Source: Amycolatopsis sp. FDAARGOS 1241
Lineage (GTDB): Bacteria; Actinomycetota; Actinomycetes; Mycobacteriales; Pseudonocardiaceae
Assembly: GCF_016889705.1 (NCBI RefSeq)
Contig: NZ_CP069526.1
Span: 8,522,001-8,586,000, forward strand
DNA length: 64,000 nt
Direction of reading: 5' to 3'
Shown here: piece after piece, positions 1-8,956 of the stretch
Position numbering within the stretch: position 1 is the first letter of the stretch
Layout of the letters: each line of letters opens with the position of its first letter
The notes under the pieces: generated by a model
The model's database searches: none
The model's input: the letters and a program-made list of their open reading frames with translations, nothing else
What the model was told of the DNA's origin: nothing
Made by a program: the position numbers and the translations under genes

Positions 1-714
1 CCAGAGTCCGGTGACGAGCAGGATGCCGACGACCATGAGCAGCCCGCCGCCGATCAGCTGCACGCGGCGGCCGTTGCGGCGGAGCCAGTCGGTGGCGCGC
101 ACGGCCCAGCGGGCGCCGAGCGCGATCAGCAGGAACGGCAGGCCGAGGCCCACGCAGTAGATGAGCACCAGCAGGTAGCCGCGCGCGGCGGCGCCGCCGG
201 TGGCGCTCGCGAGGCTCGTGACGGCCGAGAGCGTCGGCCCGATGCAGGGCGTCCAGCCGAGCCCGAACACGGCGCCGAGCAGCGGCGCGCCCCAGATGCC
301 GCCGCCGGGCACGTGGTGCGAGCGGAACTCGCGCTGCAGGCCGGGAATCCAGCCGAGGAACACGAGCGCCATCGCGATCGTGAGCACTCCGCCGATGCGC
401 TGCAGGAGGTCCTGGTTGATCAGGAGGGTGTCGGCGAGCCACACGAGCGTGCCGAGCGTCGCGACGAACACCACGGTGAACCCGAGCACGAACAGGCCCG
501 CGGCGCCGAGCACGGCGTAGCGGCCCTTCTTGCGTTCCTCCTCGATGCTCACCGCGGGCGCGTCGGCGCCCACCAGCGCCGCGAGGTACGCCAGGTACCC
601 GGGCACGAGCGGCACCACGCACGGCGACGCGAACGAGATCGCGCCGGCCAGCAGCGCCACGCCCGCGGCGAGCAGCAGCGGTCCGGAGATCGCCAGCTCG
701 GACACGGAGTTCAC
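1..714 (-). CDS. ccdA: CcdA-type cytochrome c biogenesis transmembrane protein (partial)
   Basis: The reading frame enters from the left edge, so the C-terminus is missing; 238 residues are visible. CcdA/DsbD-type proteins carry reducing equivalents across the membrane to thioredoxin-like proteins such as ResA for cytochrome c maturation. Several hydrophobic helices are visible, with one cysteine in each half: C32 in an ASPCVVPLVPGY motif and C157 in GWTPCIGPT, the paired redox cysteines of the family. The start is GTG at 714, or GTG at 705. The resA gene lies upstream on the same strand, but a 304-base gap holds a possible operator, so ccdA may have its own promoter. Confidence 0.9.
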   Translation of the reverse strand, partial: MNSVSELAISGPLLLAAGVALLAGAISFASPCVVPLVPGYLAYLAALVGADAPAVSIEEERKKGRYAVLGAAGLFVLGFTVVFVATLGTLVWLADTLLINQDLLQRIGGVLTIAMALVFLGWIPGLQREFRSHHVPGGGIWGAPLLGAVFGLGWTPCIGPTLSAVTSLASATGGAAARGYLLVLIYCVGLGLPFLLIALGARWAVRATDWLRRNGRRVQLIGGGLLMVVGILLVTGLW

Positions 715-1018
715 GCACTTGAGAGTAGGCAGTGAGCTTCGCGTGAGACGGGCGGGGGCAGCTCACAGGACCTACGCCACACCCGTGCGGGACCTTCGTC
801 CCGCCTGGGCTTTCCGGGCGGTTGTCGCCGATCGGCCCGCCCCGCCCGGGTGATCCCTCAGCGCCGGGCCGATCTTGAGCGCCGTCTTCCGGGGAGGAGC
901 GCCCACCACGCCGACCGCCTCCGCGCTGCTGACCGTGGCGTCGGAGAGTCCGGATCTCGACGGCGAGAGCACGCGGCCGGCGAGGCGACCGACGAAACCC
1001 CCCGCCTCAGCTGAACCC
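715..1018. other. Intergenic region between resA and ccdA
   Basis: This 304-base stretch holds the palindrome at 787-804. A minus-strand frame of 66 codons exists (772-972) but has no recognisable protein features or clear ribosome binding site. Nothing else is seen. Confidence 0.5.
787..804. promoter_or_regulatory. DosR/DevR-like palindrome upstream of ccdA
   Basis: GCGGGACCTTCGTCCCGC is a perfect 7-bp inverted repeat with a 4-bp centre. It contains the GGGAC-N4-GTCCC half-sites of the DosR/DevR box. It lies 73-90 bases upstream of the ccdA start, a position suited to an operator. There is no T-run, so a terminator for resA is less likely. DosR-type control is inference. Confidence 0.4.
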
Positions 1019-1597
1019 CTACTTCTCCGTCACCAGCCGCTGCACCGTCGGCATCAGGTCGGACGCCAGCACCTGCCGCAGGAAGACCGCAGCGACGCGG
1101 TGCTTCTTGTCGAGCACGATGGTCGACGGGATGAGGTTGCGGGGGTAACCCTGCAGCTGCAGGAGCACGCGGCCCGTCGGGTCCCAGATGGACGGGTAGG
1201 TGATGCCGCGGTCGCGGATGAAGTCCTGGGCGACTTCGCGCGCGGGGTCGCGGACGTCGAGGCCCACGACCTGGCCGCCGACGGGGGCCATCTGCTTGCT
1301 CGCCGTCTCGAGTTCCGGCGCTTCGGCGCGGCACGGACCACACCACTGGCCCCACAGGTTGACGACCACGACCTTGCCGGGGAAGTCGGCGATGGACAGT
1401 TGCTTGCCCTCGTGCATGAGGTCGTCGCCCGCCAGGACGGGCGCGTTCTGGCGCTGCGCCTCCGGGTACGTGATGTCGAGTTTGCCGCCCGGCGAGACGA
1501 AGCTGAACGTGCCGCCTTCGACGACCGCGTCCTTGCCCGTCGAGCAGCCGGCCACCAGCAACGCGGCCGTCAGCACCGCACCGAGAACTCGTTTCAT
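1019..1597 (-). CDS. resA: ResA/TlpA-family thiol-disulfide oxidoreductase lipoprotein
   Basis: This 192-residue protein has a lipoprotein signal (lipobox LVAGC, Cys18) followed by a thioredoxin-like domain. The WCGPC motif at residues 85-89 supplies the redox cysteines (C86, C89). ResA-type proteins act outside the membrane, reducing apocytochrome c cysteines, and are themselves reduced by CcdA. The start at 1597 overlaps the stop of the upstream phosphatase (ATGA); the long in-frame extension upstream has no protein character. It corresponds to Rv0526 of M. tuberculosis. Confidence 0.92.
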   Translation of the reverse strand: MKRVLGAVLTAALLVAGCSTGKDAVVEGGTFSFVSPGGKLDITYPEAQRQNAPVLAGDDLMHEGKQLSIADFPGKVVVVNLWGQWCGPCRAEAPELETASKQMAPVGGQVVGLDVRDPAREVAQDFIRDRGITYPSIWDPTGRVLLQLQGYPRNLIPSTIVLDKKHRVAAVFLRQVLASDLMPTVQRLVTEK

Positions 1598-2220
1598 GCG
1601 CCCGTCACCTTCGGGTCCGTCGTGCCCGCGGGTTCGCTGTAGACGATCTCCACGAGCGCCTCGCCGTCGTAGACCAGGCTGGTGAGCGACGCGAGCGAGC
1701 ACTGCCGGTGCCGGGGGTCGTGCCACAGGCGCTTGGCCTCGAGGAACCGGCGCAGCGTCCAGATCGGCAGCTGGTGCGAAACGCACAGCGCCTCGCGCCC
1801 GTCGGCCTTCTCGCGCGCCCGGTGGACCGCGCCGAGCATCCGGTGCGCGATCTCCACGTACGGCTCGCCCCACGACGGCCGGAACGGGTTCAGCAGGTAC
1901 GGCCACGCTTTCGGCTGGCGCAGCGCGCCGTCGCCGACGGCCACGCGCTGGCCTTCGAACACGTTGCCGGCTTCGATCAGGCCGTCGTCGGTCGCGATGT
2001 CGAGCCGGTGCGCCGCGGCGATCGGCGCCGCCGTCTCCTGGGCGCGCTGCAAGGGTGACGCGACCACGTACGCGAGGTCGTGGCCCGCTACGGCTTCCGC
2101 CACGGTGAGCGCCTGGCGCTGCCCGCGCTCCGACAGCCGGAAGTTCGGCAGCCGGCCGTAGAGGATCTTGTCCGGGTTGTGGACTTCGCCGTGGCGCAGG
2201 AGGTGGACGACGGTGGTCAC
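1594..2220 (-). CDS. Histidine phosphatase (phosphoglycerate mutase-like)
   Basis: The 208-residue protein has the RHG motif at residues 9-11, with H10 as the predicted phosphorylated histidine, an acidic residue around E83 and the second catalytic histidine in CVSHQ (H149). This is the branch of the histidine phosphatase superfamily found between hemL and resA in mycobacteria (Rv0525); the substrate is unknown. The GTG start at 2220 overlaps the hemL stop by 4 bases (GTGA), and its own stop overlaps the resA start. Confidence 0.88.
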   Translation of the reverse strand: MTTVVHLLRHGEVHNPDKILYGRLPNFRLSERGQRQALTVAEAVAGHDLAYVVASPLQRAQETAAPIAAAHRLDIATDDGLIEAGNVFEGQRVAVGDGALRQPKAWPYLLNPFRPSWGEPYVEIAHRMLGAVHRAREKADGREALCVSHQLPIWTLRRFLEAKRLWHDPRHRQCSLASLTSLVYDGEALVEIVYSEPAGTTDPKVTGA

Positions 2221-3521
2221 GGCCGGACCGCCTCGGCGGCCGCGCGCGCCGCGGCCGGGAGCGCGGCTTCGATCACGCCGAACGCTTCGTCGTCCATCGC
2301 GGCGTTCACGAACCACGCTTCGTACGGGCTCGGCGGGCCGTACACGCCGGCGTCGAGCAGCGCGTGGAAGAACGCCGGGAAGCGCCAGGTCTCGGTGGCC
2401 TGCGCACCGTCGTAGTCGCGGACGGCGCCGGAGCCGAAGAACACGCTCAGGAGATTGCCCGCGTACTGCACGTTGTGCGCGACGCCCGCTTCGGTCAGCG
2501 CGGAGTCGAACAGGTCGCCGAGCCGCTTCGCGTTGGCGTCGAGCGCCGCGTACACGGTGTCGTCGGCCAGCCGCAGCGACGTGAGGCCTGCGGCGACGGC
2601 GACTGGGTTCCCGGACAACGTCCCAGCCTGGTAGACCGGCCCGCCCGGTGCGAGCCGGGCCATCACGTCGGCGCGCCCGCCGAACGCCGCGGCCGGGAGC
2701 CCGCCGGACATGACCTTGCCGAACGTGTAGAGGTCGCCGGCGACGCCTTCAAGGCCGTACCAACCCGCGCGCGAGACGCGAAAGCCCGTCATGACCTCGT
2801 CCATGATCAGCAGCGCACCGTGCTCGTGCGCGAGGTCGCGCAGCCCGGAATTGAACCCCTCGCCGGGGGCGATCGCGCCCATGTTGCCCGCGGCCGCCTC
2901 GGTGATCACCGCGGCGATCTGGCCCTCGTTCTCCACAAAGGACTTCCGCACGGCGTCGAGGTCGTTGTAGGGCAGCACCAGCGTGTCGGCGGCCTGCGCG
3001 CCGGTGACACCGGGTGAGGTCGGCAGCCCGAGCGTCGCGACACCGGAGCCGGCCTGCGCCAGCAGCGCGTCGACGTGACCGTGGTAACACCCGGCGAACT
3101 TGATGATCTTCGCACGGCCGGTGAACCCGCGGGCGAGCCGGATGGCGCTCATCGTCGCCTCGGTGCCGGAGTTCACGAGCCGCACCTGTTCGACGGGCTC
3201 GACGCGGCCGATGATCTCCTCGGCGAGCTCGACCTCGCCGATCGTCGGAGTGCCGAACGAGAGCCCGCTCGAGGCGGCCGTGCGCGCGGCTTCGACCACC
3301 TGCGGGTGCGCGTGCCCGAGGATCATCGGGCCCCAGGACGAGACGAGGTCGACGTAGCGGTTGCCGTCGGCATCCCACAAGTGGGGACCCTCGCCGCGGA
3401 CCATGAAGCGCGGGGTGCCGCCGACCGAGTTGAACGCCCGCACCGGCGAGTTCACCCCGCCCGGGACGGCCGCCTTCGCGCGTTCGAACCAAACCTTGGA
3501 CTGCTCGGTGCCAGTGCTCAC
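2217..3521 (-). CDS. hemL: Glutamate-1-semialdehyde 2,1-aminomutase
   Basis: HemL converts glutamate-1-semialdehyde to 5-aminolevulinate, the second step of the C5 pathway that begins with HemA. The 434-residue length is normal. PLP-enzyme landmarks are present: GCYHGH at 144-149, MDEVMTGFR around 240-248 and the Schiff-base lysine K269 in [11 protein letters not shown]. It heads a coupled run hemL-phosphatase-resA. The tetrapyrrole-binding TspO homologue is transcribed divergently 121 bases upstream. Confidence 0.96.
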   Translation of the reverse strand: MSTGTEQSKVWFERAKAAVPGGVNSPVRAFNSVGGTPRFMVRGEGPHLWDADGNRYVDLVSSWGPMILGHAHPQVVEAARTAASSGLSFGTPTIGEVELAEEIIGRVEPVEQVRLVNSGTEATMSAIRLARGFTGRAKIIKFAGCYHGHVDALLAQAGSGVATLGLPTSPGVTGAQAADTLVLPYNDLDAVRKSFVENEGQIAAVITEAAAGNMGAIAPGEGFNSGLRDLAHEHGALLIMDEVMTGFRVSRAGWYGLEGVAGDLYTFGKVMSGGLPAAAFGGRADVMARLAPGGPVYQAGTLSGNPVAVAAGLTSLRLADDTVYAALDANAKRLGDLFDSALTEAGVAHNVQYAGNLLSVFFGSGAVRDYDGAQATETWRFPAFFHALLDAGVYGPPSPYEAWFVNAAMDDEAFGVIEAALPAAARAAAEAVRP

Positions 3522-3642
3522 GCCTCCAGTCTCGCAAATCCTCCTGGTCGGCCGCCGACCCCCGCCACGGCGACGGCGGGCGCGCGGGCGGCGGGCCTCC
3601 TAGGATGGCGCAGCGGGTCACCGGCGCGAGACGGGAGGGAAC

Positions 3643-4131
3643 GTGACGAGCCCCACGCACAGGCGCAATCCCTGGGCGGTGCTCGTGGTGTTCTTCGTGC
3701 TCGTCGCGGTCGTCGCCGTGGTGGGTTCGCTGGCGACGACGGCCGCGCCGGAGACGTATTCCCGGCTGGTGCTGCCGGGCTGGGCGCCGCCCGCGTCGCT
3801 GTTCGGTCCCGTGTGGACACTGCTGTACGTGCTGCTCGCGTTCGCGGGCTGGGTCTACTGGCGCACCGACGGCGAGACGCAGGGCTTCGCGATGTACGGC
3901 GTCAGCCTGCTGTTCAACCTGCTGTGGACCGCGCTGTTCTTCGCCGGCGGCTCCACGCGGCTGGCGGTGGTGGCCATCGTGCTGCTCGACTTCACGGTGC
4001 TGATGACGATCGGCCTGTTCTACCGCCGCTCCCGCCTGGCCGCGGTGCTGCTGCTGCCTTACTTCTTCTGGATCGCCTACGCGACCGCGCTGAACGTCGC
4101 GATCGTCGCGCTCAACGAAGGCCTCCGCTAG
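3643..4131 (+). CDS. TspO/MBR (translocator/benzodiazepine receptor) family membrane protein
   Basis: The 162-residue protein has five hydrophobic segments and the family-typical LPGWAPPASLFGPVW stretch, plus WTALFF and a C-terminal WIAYATALN segment. TspO proteins bind porphyrins and affect their handling, which suits a position next to hemL. The GTG start follows a GGGAGGGA ribosome binding site. The C-terminal 20 bases overlap the convergent TIM-barrel gene. Confidence 0.9.
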   Translation: MTSPTHRRNPWAVLVVFFVLVAVVAVVGSLATTAAPETYSRLVLPGWAPPASLFGPVWTLLYVLLAFAGWVYWRTDGETQGFAMYGVSLLFNLLWTALFFAGGSTRLAVVAIVLLDFTVLMTIGLFYRRSRLAAVLLLPYFFWIAYATALNVAIVALNEGLR

Positions 4132-5152
4132 CGCCGTAGAACTCGGCGACCGCGGTGAACGCGACCTTCGGCTCCCACGGCAGATCCGGGTAGGCCGTGC
4201 CGTTCTTGCCTTCCAGCACTTTGACGATGCCGCCGCCCGCCAGGTCGAGGTCGTCGCGCGGGTCTCCATCGGGGCGATGCGGGTGCGTGTGCAGCGCGAA
4301 GAGGAACACGAACGCGCTGTCGACACCCTCGTCGGCGAAGATCTCCAACAGCTCCCTGAGGTACTGGGCCTGACCGGGTTCGTCGCGCTCGTACACACCC
4401 GTGAGCCGGAGCGGCCGGCCGTGTTCGTCGTTCTCGACGATCTCCATGCTGCGTGGCGCGACGTCACCCGAGCCGCGCCAGGTGGCGGTGCCGAACCCGG
4501 TGATCGCGACCGGTTTGCCGTGGGTTTCGACGATGGTGCGCACTCCTTCGCGGAACCGGTCGGCGACGGCGGCCGAGCGGATGAGCTCCAGGGTCACGAA
4601 GTCGAACGGGTCCCAGTCGACGCGTTCGAACTGGATGGCGGCGTAGGTGAGCTTGCCGCCGAAGAACTCCCGCAGCGCCGGCACGGTGTCGCGGAAGAAG
4701 TCGTTGAGCCTGTTACTGACCGTGGCGAGCCGGGCGGGTCGTTCGGCCGGGTCGCCAAGGAGCCGGCCGAGGCGCTGTTCCAGCGTGTCGCCGTCGGCGA
4801 AGCCCGGGTTCATCACCGACAGCTCGACACCCGCGACGAACACGACTTCCGCCCCGGCGCGGCGGATCCGCTCGGCGCGCTCGGCGCAGTCGAGGAACAG
4901 CTTGCGCAGCTCGTCGGGGCTTTGCTCGAGGGGATAAGGCGAGAACCACACCTCCAGCCCCAGCTCGGCCGCCGCCCGCGCGGCGAGCTCCAGCCGTTCG
5001 GGATCGCCGCCGGTGAGCTGGACGGCGGTGCAGTGCAGGTCGTCGCGGATGATCGCGAGCTCTCGTTCGACGACGGCAGGATCGAAGTCGTCCCAGGACG
5101 TGCCACTGGTGGTGGTGAACCCGGTGTCGTAAGCCATGCCTTTTGCTCTCAT
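4112..5152 (-). CDS. TIM-barrel protein of uncertain function (sometimes labelled abortive infection protein)
   Basis: This 346-residue soluble protein opens with MRAKGMAYDTGF and reads as a TIM barrel of the glycosidase type: VWFSPYPL, TYAAIQFERVDWDPFD and VAITGFGTATW are beta-strand ends with acidic or aromatic residues. Relatives are often annotated as abortive phage infection proteins, but the sequence alone does not support that role. ATG at 5152 is used; ATG at 5137 is the alternative. It is divergent from a TetR regulator across a 74-base region with two operators, so it is probably the regulator's target. Its 3' end overlaps tspO by 20 bases. Confidence 0.7.
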   Translation of the reverse strand: MRAKGMAYDTGFTTTSGTSWDDFDPAVVERELAIIRDDLHCTAVQLTGGDPERLELAARAAAELGLEVWFSPYPLEQSPDELRKLFLDCAERAERIRRAGAEVVFVAGVELSVMNPGFADGDTLEQRLGRLLGDPAERPARLATVSNRLNDFFRDTVPALREFFGGKLTYAAIQFERVDWDPFDFVTLELIRSAAVADRFREGVRTIVETHGKPVAITGFGTATWRGSGDVAPRSMEIVENDEHGRPLRLTGVYERDEPGQAQYLRELLEIFADEGVDSAFVFLFALHTHPHRPDGDPRDDLDLAGGGIVKVLEGKNGTAYPDLPWEPKVAFTAVAEFYGASGGLR

Positions 5153-5174
5153 GGCGGGGAGGTTAGCGGCGAAA

Positions 5175-5204
5175 CTTGCGTACACGCAAGTTTGCGTACA
5201 CGCA
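5175..5204. promoter_or_regulatory. Tandem TetR operator between divergent genes
   Basis: The palindrome CTTGCGTACACGCAAG (5175-5190) is followed directly by a second core, TGCGTACACGCA (5193-5204). The 12-bp core is repeated exactly with a 16-bp period. It lies 23 bases from the minus-strand gene start and 23 from the tetR start, which is ideal for simultaneous repression of both. Confidence 0.75.
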
Positions 5205-5226
5205 GTTTCTTTGCCAGGATGGTGCC

Positions 5227-5811
5227 GTGAGCGGTCTGCGTGAACGGAAGAAGCAAGCGACCCGCGCTGCGCTGAGCGAGGCCGCGCTGCGCCTGGCCGT
5301 GGAGCGCGGTCCGGACAACGTGCGTGTCGACGACATCGCGGAAGCGGCGGGCGTCTCGCCGCGGACGTACAACAACTACTTCCCGAGCCGCGAGGACGCG
5401 ATCGTCTTCGCGGTCACCGCGCAGCGCGAAGAACGCGTCGCCGCGGCCGTCCGCGCGACGTCGGCCCCCCTCGCCGAAGCCGTGCTCGACGCCGTGGTCA
5501 CCGAGTACACCGCCCCCGCCCGCGACACCCTGCTGTTCATCACGACGACCCCCGCGCTGCGGACCGCCTACACCCGCACCGCGACCGCCCTGGAACCCCC
5601 GCTGGCAGCCGCGCTGGCCCCCCGCGTCACGGACCCCACGACGGCCCGCGTCCTCGCCGCCGGCGTCGCGGCCGCCGTCCGGATCGCCCTGGAGCAATGG
5701 GCTCAGCCGAAGGGCAACACGGGCTTCGTCGTGGTGTCCGGCTCCCTGCCGGACCTGCTGCGCTCGGCACTGGCGCCGCTCGAACCCGCCCTCACCGCGG
5801 CGGAGGCCTAA
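5227..5811 (+). CDS. TetR-family transcriptional regulator
   Basis: The 194-residue protein has an N-terminal TetR helix-turn-helix (about residues 8-55, including IAEAAGVSPRTYNNYFPSRE) and a helical ligand domain. GTG at 5227 gives the typical start SGLRERKK; an upstream ATG in the same frame would run through the operator. The two palindromes just upstream imply autoregulation and control of the divergent TIM-barrel gene. The ligand cannot be read from the sequence. Confidence 0.88.
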   Translation: MSGLRERKKQATRAALSEAALRLAVERGPDNVRVDDIAEAAGVSPRTYNNYFPSREDAIVFAVTAQREERVAAAVRATSAPLAEAVLDAVVTEYTAPARDTLLFITTTPALRTAYTRTATALEPPLAAALAPRVTDPTTARVLAAGVAAAVRIALEQWAQPKGNTGFVVVSGSLPDLLRSALAPLEPALTAAEA

Positions 5812-5831
5812 CGTGAGGGCTGCTCGACGAT
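5781..5831. repeat. Direct repeat copy 1 at the tetR 3' end
   Basis: About 51 bases spanning the tetR stop recur at 6368-6418 with about six differences. The last 38 bases match at 35 positions. The pair flanks a segment holding the NYN pseudogene. Confidence 0.8.
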
Positions 5832-5847
5832 GACAACGACCCTCACG
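5812..5847 (+). terminator. Hairpin after tetR
   Basis: CGTGAGGG (5812-5819) pairs with CCCTCACG (5840-5847) around a 20-base loop directly after the tetR stop. It lacks a T-run. Part of it may be a leftover of the duplicated 3' end of the neighbouring gene. Confidence 0.4.
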
Positions 5848-5876
5848 CGGCGATCGACCTGGTCACAATAAAAAAA

Positions 5877-5897
5877 CCCGACCCACGAGGGGTCGGG
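5877..5897 (-). terminator. Intrinsic terminator for minus-strand transcription
   Basis: CCCGACCC (5877-5884) pairs with GGGTCGGG (5890-5897). On the minus strand the stem is followed by a T-run (bases 5870-5876 read AAAAAAA on the plus strand). It sits 16 bases beyond the NYN pseudogene stop and is a classical terminator. Confidence 0.8.
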
Positions 5898-5912
5898 CGG
5901 TGTGTCTGTTCA

Positions 5913-6351
5913 TCACACCGGAGCAGCACACTCCTCACCTGGGGCCCACAGCGCCAACGCGACGTAATCGCGCGTCGGGTTGATCACCCCGGCCGGCACC
6001 AGCTGACGAGCTTGCTGAACGGGGAACGCCAGGTCGCTGTCATCGCTGATCACGACCACTGCGGCCACCCGCTTGTGGAGCAGATCCAGCAGGAGATGAG
6101 AAGCAACGTTGCCGTCCGGCCCCTTTTCCTCTCCGTGGTTGCCCGGTTGCGTCGTGCACCATGATCGGCCCCGCTGCGGTGGCGACAACCGGTTTTCCCT
6201 TCGGCCCCTTCGTGGCCAACGGTGCAGTTGCCACACGGTTGACATAGCCGCCCAGCTCGATCCGGTTGACGTTCGCCCTGAGCCAACCTGAGTGCTGTGC
6301 GATCACATTCTCGGCAACGTCGCGAACGTCGAGCCAACGCCTGCCTTGCAC
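5913..6351 (-). pseudogene. Truncated, frameshifted NYN-domain protein
   Basis: Two overlapping minus-strand frames together encode the C-terminal part of an NYN (PIN-like nuclease) domain protein. The first reads [20 protein letters not shown] from residue 32 on. The second continues with [31 protein letters not shown] and a VGxxNPT-like [12 protein letters not shown] segment. The frame changes around 6130-6160. The N-terminal half, which would carry the first catalytic Asp, is absent. A terminator follows. The fragment lies between the duplicated ends of tetR and the next gene, so it probably arrived by insertion and has decayed. Confidence 0.72.
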
Positions 6352-6367
6352 ACCCGCCCCAACCTCG

Positions 6368-6418
6368 CGACCCCGCCCGCACCGCTGCGGAGGCCTAACG
6401 CGAGGGCTGCTCCACGAT
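6368..6418. repeat. Direct repeat copy 2
   Basis: The second copy of the 5781-5831 repeat lies across the stop codon of the following minus-strand gene. See copy 1. Confidence 0.8.
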
Positions 6419-7042
6419 CGCCTGCGCGGCCACGTTGCCGTCCGAACCCGGGCGGCCCTGCACGGTCACCGTCGCGCCAGGTTTGAGGTCGGAGAGCTTG
6501 CCGGGCTGGGTGAGGCCGACGGTGGTGGAGTCCGAAGTGGACACCGTGACCTCGGTGCCCTGCGCGGTCTTCAGCGTGACGATGGAGCCGTCGACCTTCT
6601 CGACCGTGCCGACGGTGCCGCGGCCGCCGCCGCGGGCGCCGGCGAAACCGCCCTGCTGGCCGGAACCCTGGCCCGCGCCCTGCCGGCCGGAGCCCTGCTG
6701 ACCGCCGAACCCGCCGAAGCCACCGCGGGCGCCGCCGGGCTGGCCGCCCGTGCGAGCCGCCGCGCCGCCGCCCGAGCCGGAGCCCGAGCCGAACGCCGCG
6801 TGCGTCCAGGCGCCGCCGGCGAAGGACAGCGCGATCACAAGCACGCCGGCCAGGCTCAGTGTCGCCTTGCCGAACGGCTTGGCGACGCGCTTCATCTCCT
6901 GGTTCAAGTCGCCCTCGACGGCGGGGGTCGCGACGATCTCCTCCGGCGAGAGCTCGGCCGTCACCGGCAGGAACTCCGTCGTCGGCTCGCCGGCGTTGTC
7001 GGGGGTCGGCGCGGCACCCCGCGACTGGGTGGACGAAGACAT
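6395..7042 (-). CDS. Membrane-anchored Gly-rich protein of an ABC export operon
   Basis: No named function is recognised. The 215-residue protein has a cytoplasmic N-terminus, one membrane helix (about residues 60-80), a long Gly/Gln/Ser-rich linker with GGFGGFGG repeats and a C-terminal small beta domain (about 140-210) resembling DUF5666-type modules, with VGTVEKVDGSIVTLKT. It is the last gene of a four-gene operon and starts 10 bases after the permease stop. The membrane-fusion protein of the operon has a similar Gly-rich tail, so the two may act together. A role in export or sensing outside the membrane is inference. Confidence 0.7.
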   Translation of the reverse strand: MSSSTQSRGAAPTPDNAGEPTTEFLPVTAELSPEEIVATPAVEGDLNQEMKRVAKPFGKATLSLAGVLVIALSFAGGAWTHAAFGSGSGSGGGAAARTGGQPGGARGGFGGFGGQQGSGRQGAGQGSGQQGGFAGARGGGRGTVGTVEKVDGSIVTLKTAQGTEVTVSTSDSTTVGLTQPGKLSDLKPGATVTVQGRPGSDGNVAAQAIVEQPSR

Positions 7043-7052
7043 CTGCGAGCTC

Positions 7053-8251
7053 CTACTCGTGCCGGAGGGCGTCGATGGGGCGCAGCCGCGATGCGCGGTT
7101 CGCCGGGAAACTGCCGAAGAAGAGACCGATCAGCGCCGACACCGCGAAGGCGAGCACGATCGACGACGGCACCACCACCGGGGTGATGCCCGCGAAGCTG
7201 AACTGGCTGCCGACGATCCCGATCACCACGCCGAGCAACCCGCCGAAGAGGCTCAGGATTGTGGCCTCCGCCAGGAACTGCCCGAGGATCGCCGAGCGTG
7301 GCGCACCGATCGCCTTGCGGATGCCGATCTCGCGGATCCGCTCGGTCACCGTCACGAGCATGATGTTCGTGACGCCGATTCCGCCCACCAGCAGGGAAAT
7401 CGCCGCGACCGCGCCCAGCAGGACGGTGAACGTCTGCGTCGCCGACGTCCGCGTGGCCAGCAGCTGCTCGGAGTTTTGGATCTGGTAATCGGGTGTGCCG
7501 CCGAGCCGGATGCCGTGGCGCGCGTTGAGGATCGCGGTGATCTCGGCCTGCGCGAGCGACACGGAGTCGGCGGAGGTGGCCTGCACGGCGATCTGGCTGA
7601 GGTTGCCGTAGCCGGCCAGCGAGTTCTGCACCGCGCTGATCGGCGCGATGGCGACGTCGTCCGCGTTCTGCAACCCGGTGCTGCCCTTGGCCTGCAGCAC
7701 GCCGATCACGGTGAACTGGAGGCTGTTGAGCAGCACGTTCTTGCCCACCGGTTCGGCGGTGCCGAACAGCGACTGCGCCGTCGTCGGCCCCAGCACCACA
7801 ACCTTGCGCGCCTGTATCACGTCCTCGGCGGTGAAGAGCGCGCCGTCGGCGATCTGGCGGTTAGTGGTGGTGAAGTACGCCGGCTCGGTGCCCGCGACGC
7901 TCGAGATGTCGTACGACGTCTGCCCGTAGGTGGCCGTCGCGGTGGTGTTCACCACCGGCGACGCGGCCTTCGCGTCGGGCGCGCCCACCGGGTCGACGAG
8001 CGCGTGCGCGTCCTGCACCGTCAGCGGCCGCGCCTCGCTGCCCTGCCCGCCGCCGCGGGCCGGCGACACGTTGACGACGTCGGTGCCCAGGCCCTGGATG
8101 CTCGCCGCGATCGCCGCGGACGCCCCATTGCCGACCGCCACCAGCAGGATCACCGAAGCGACACCGATCGTGATGCCGAGCGTGGTGAGCGTCGAGCGCA
8201 GTTTGTTCGCGGTCAGGCCGCGCACGGCGAAGCGCAGCACCTCGAACGGGT

Positions 8252-8255
<4 letters not shown>
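7053..8255 (-). CDS. MacB/FtsX-type ABC transporter permease
   Basis: The 400-residue protein starts with NPFEVLRFAVRGLTANKLRSTLTTLGI, has a first membrane helix near residues 20-45, a large extracytoplasmic MacB_PCD-like domain and three C-terminal helices, the FtsX/MacB architecture. The motif EIGIRKAIGAPRSAIL is typical of the coupling helix. Such permeases use mechanotransmission to drive export of peptides, antibiotics or lipoproteins. The GTG start overlaps the ATPase stop by 4 bases. The substrate is unknown. Confidence 0.88.

Positions 8256-8952
<697 letters not shown>

Positions 8953-8956
<4 letters not shown>

Noticed and set aside
772..972. 66-codon minus-strand frame between resA and ccdA
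   Set aside because: No ribosome binding site or recognisable sequence, and it overlaps the DosR-like palindrome.
2749..4467. 572-codon minus-strand frame overlapping hemL and tspO
   Set aside because: Out of frame with hemL and antisense to tspO; no conserved motif.
4112..5152. Phage defence gene
   Set aside because: The abortive-infection label is inherited by annotation; the sequence looks like a TIM-barrel enzyme and no defence neighbours are present.
5913..6351. Intact NYN-domain gene
   Set aside because: The domain is split over two frames and lacks its N-terminal half.
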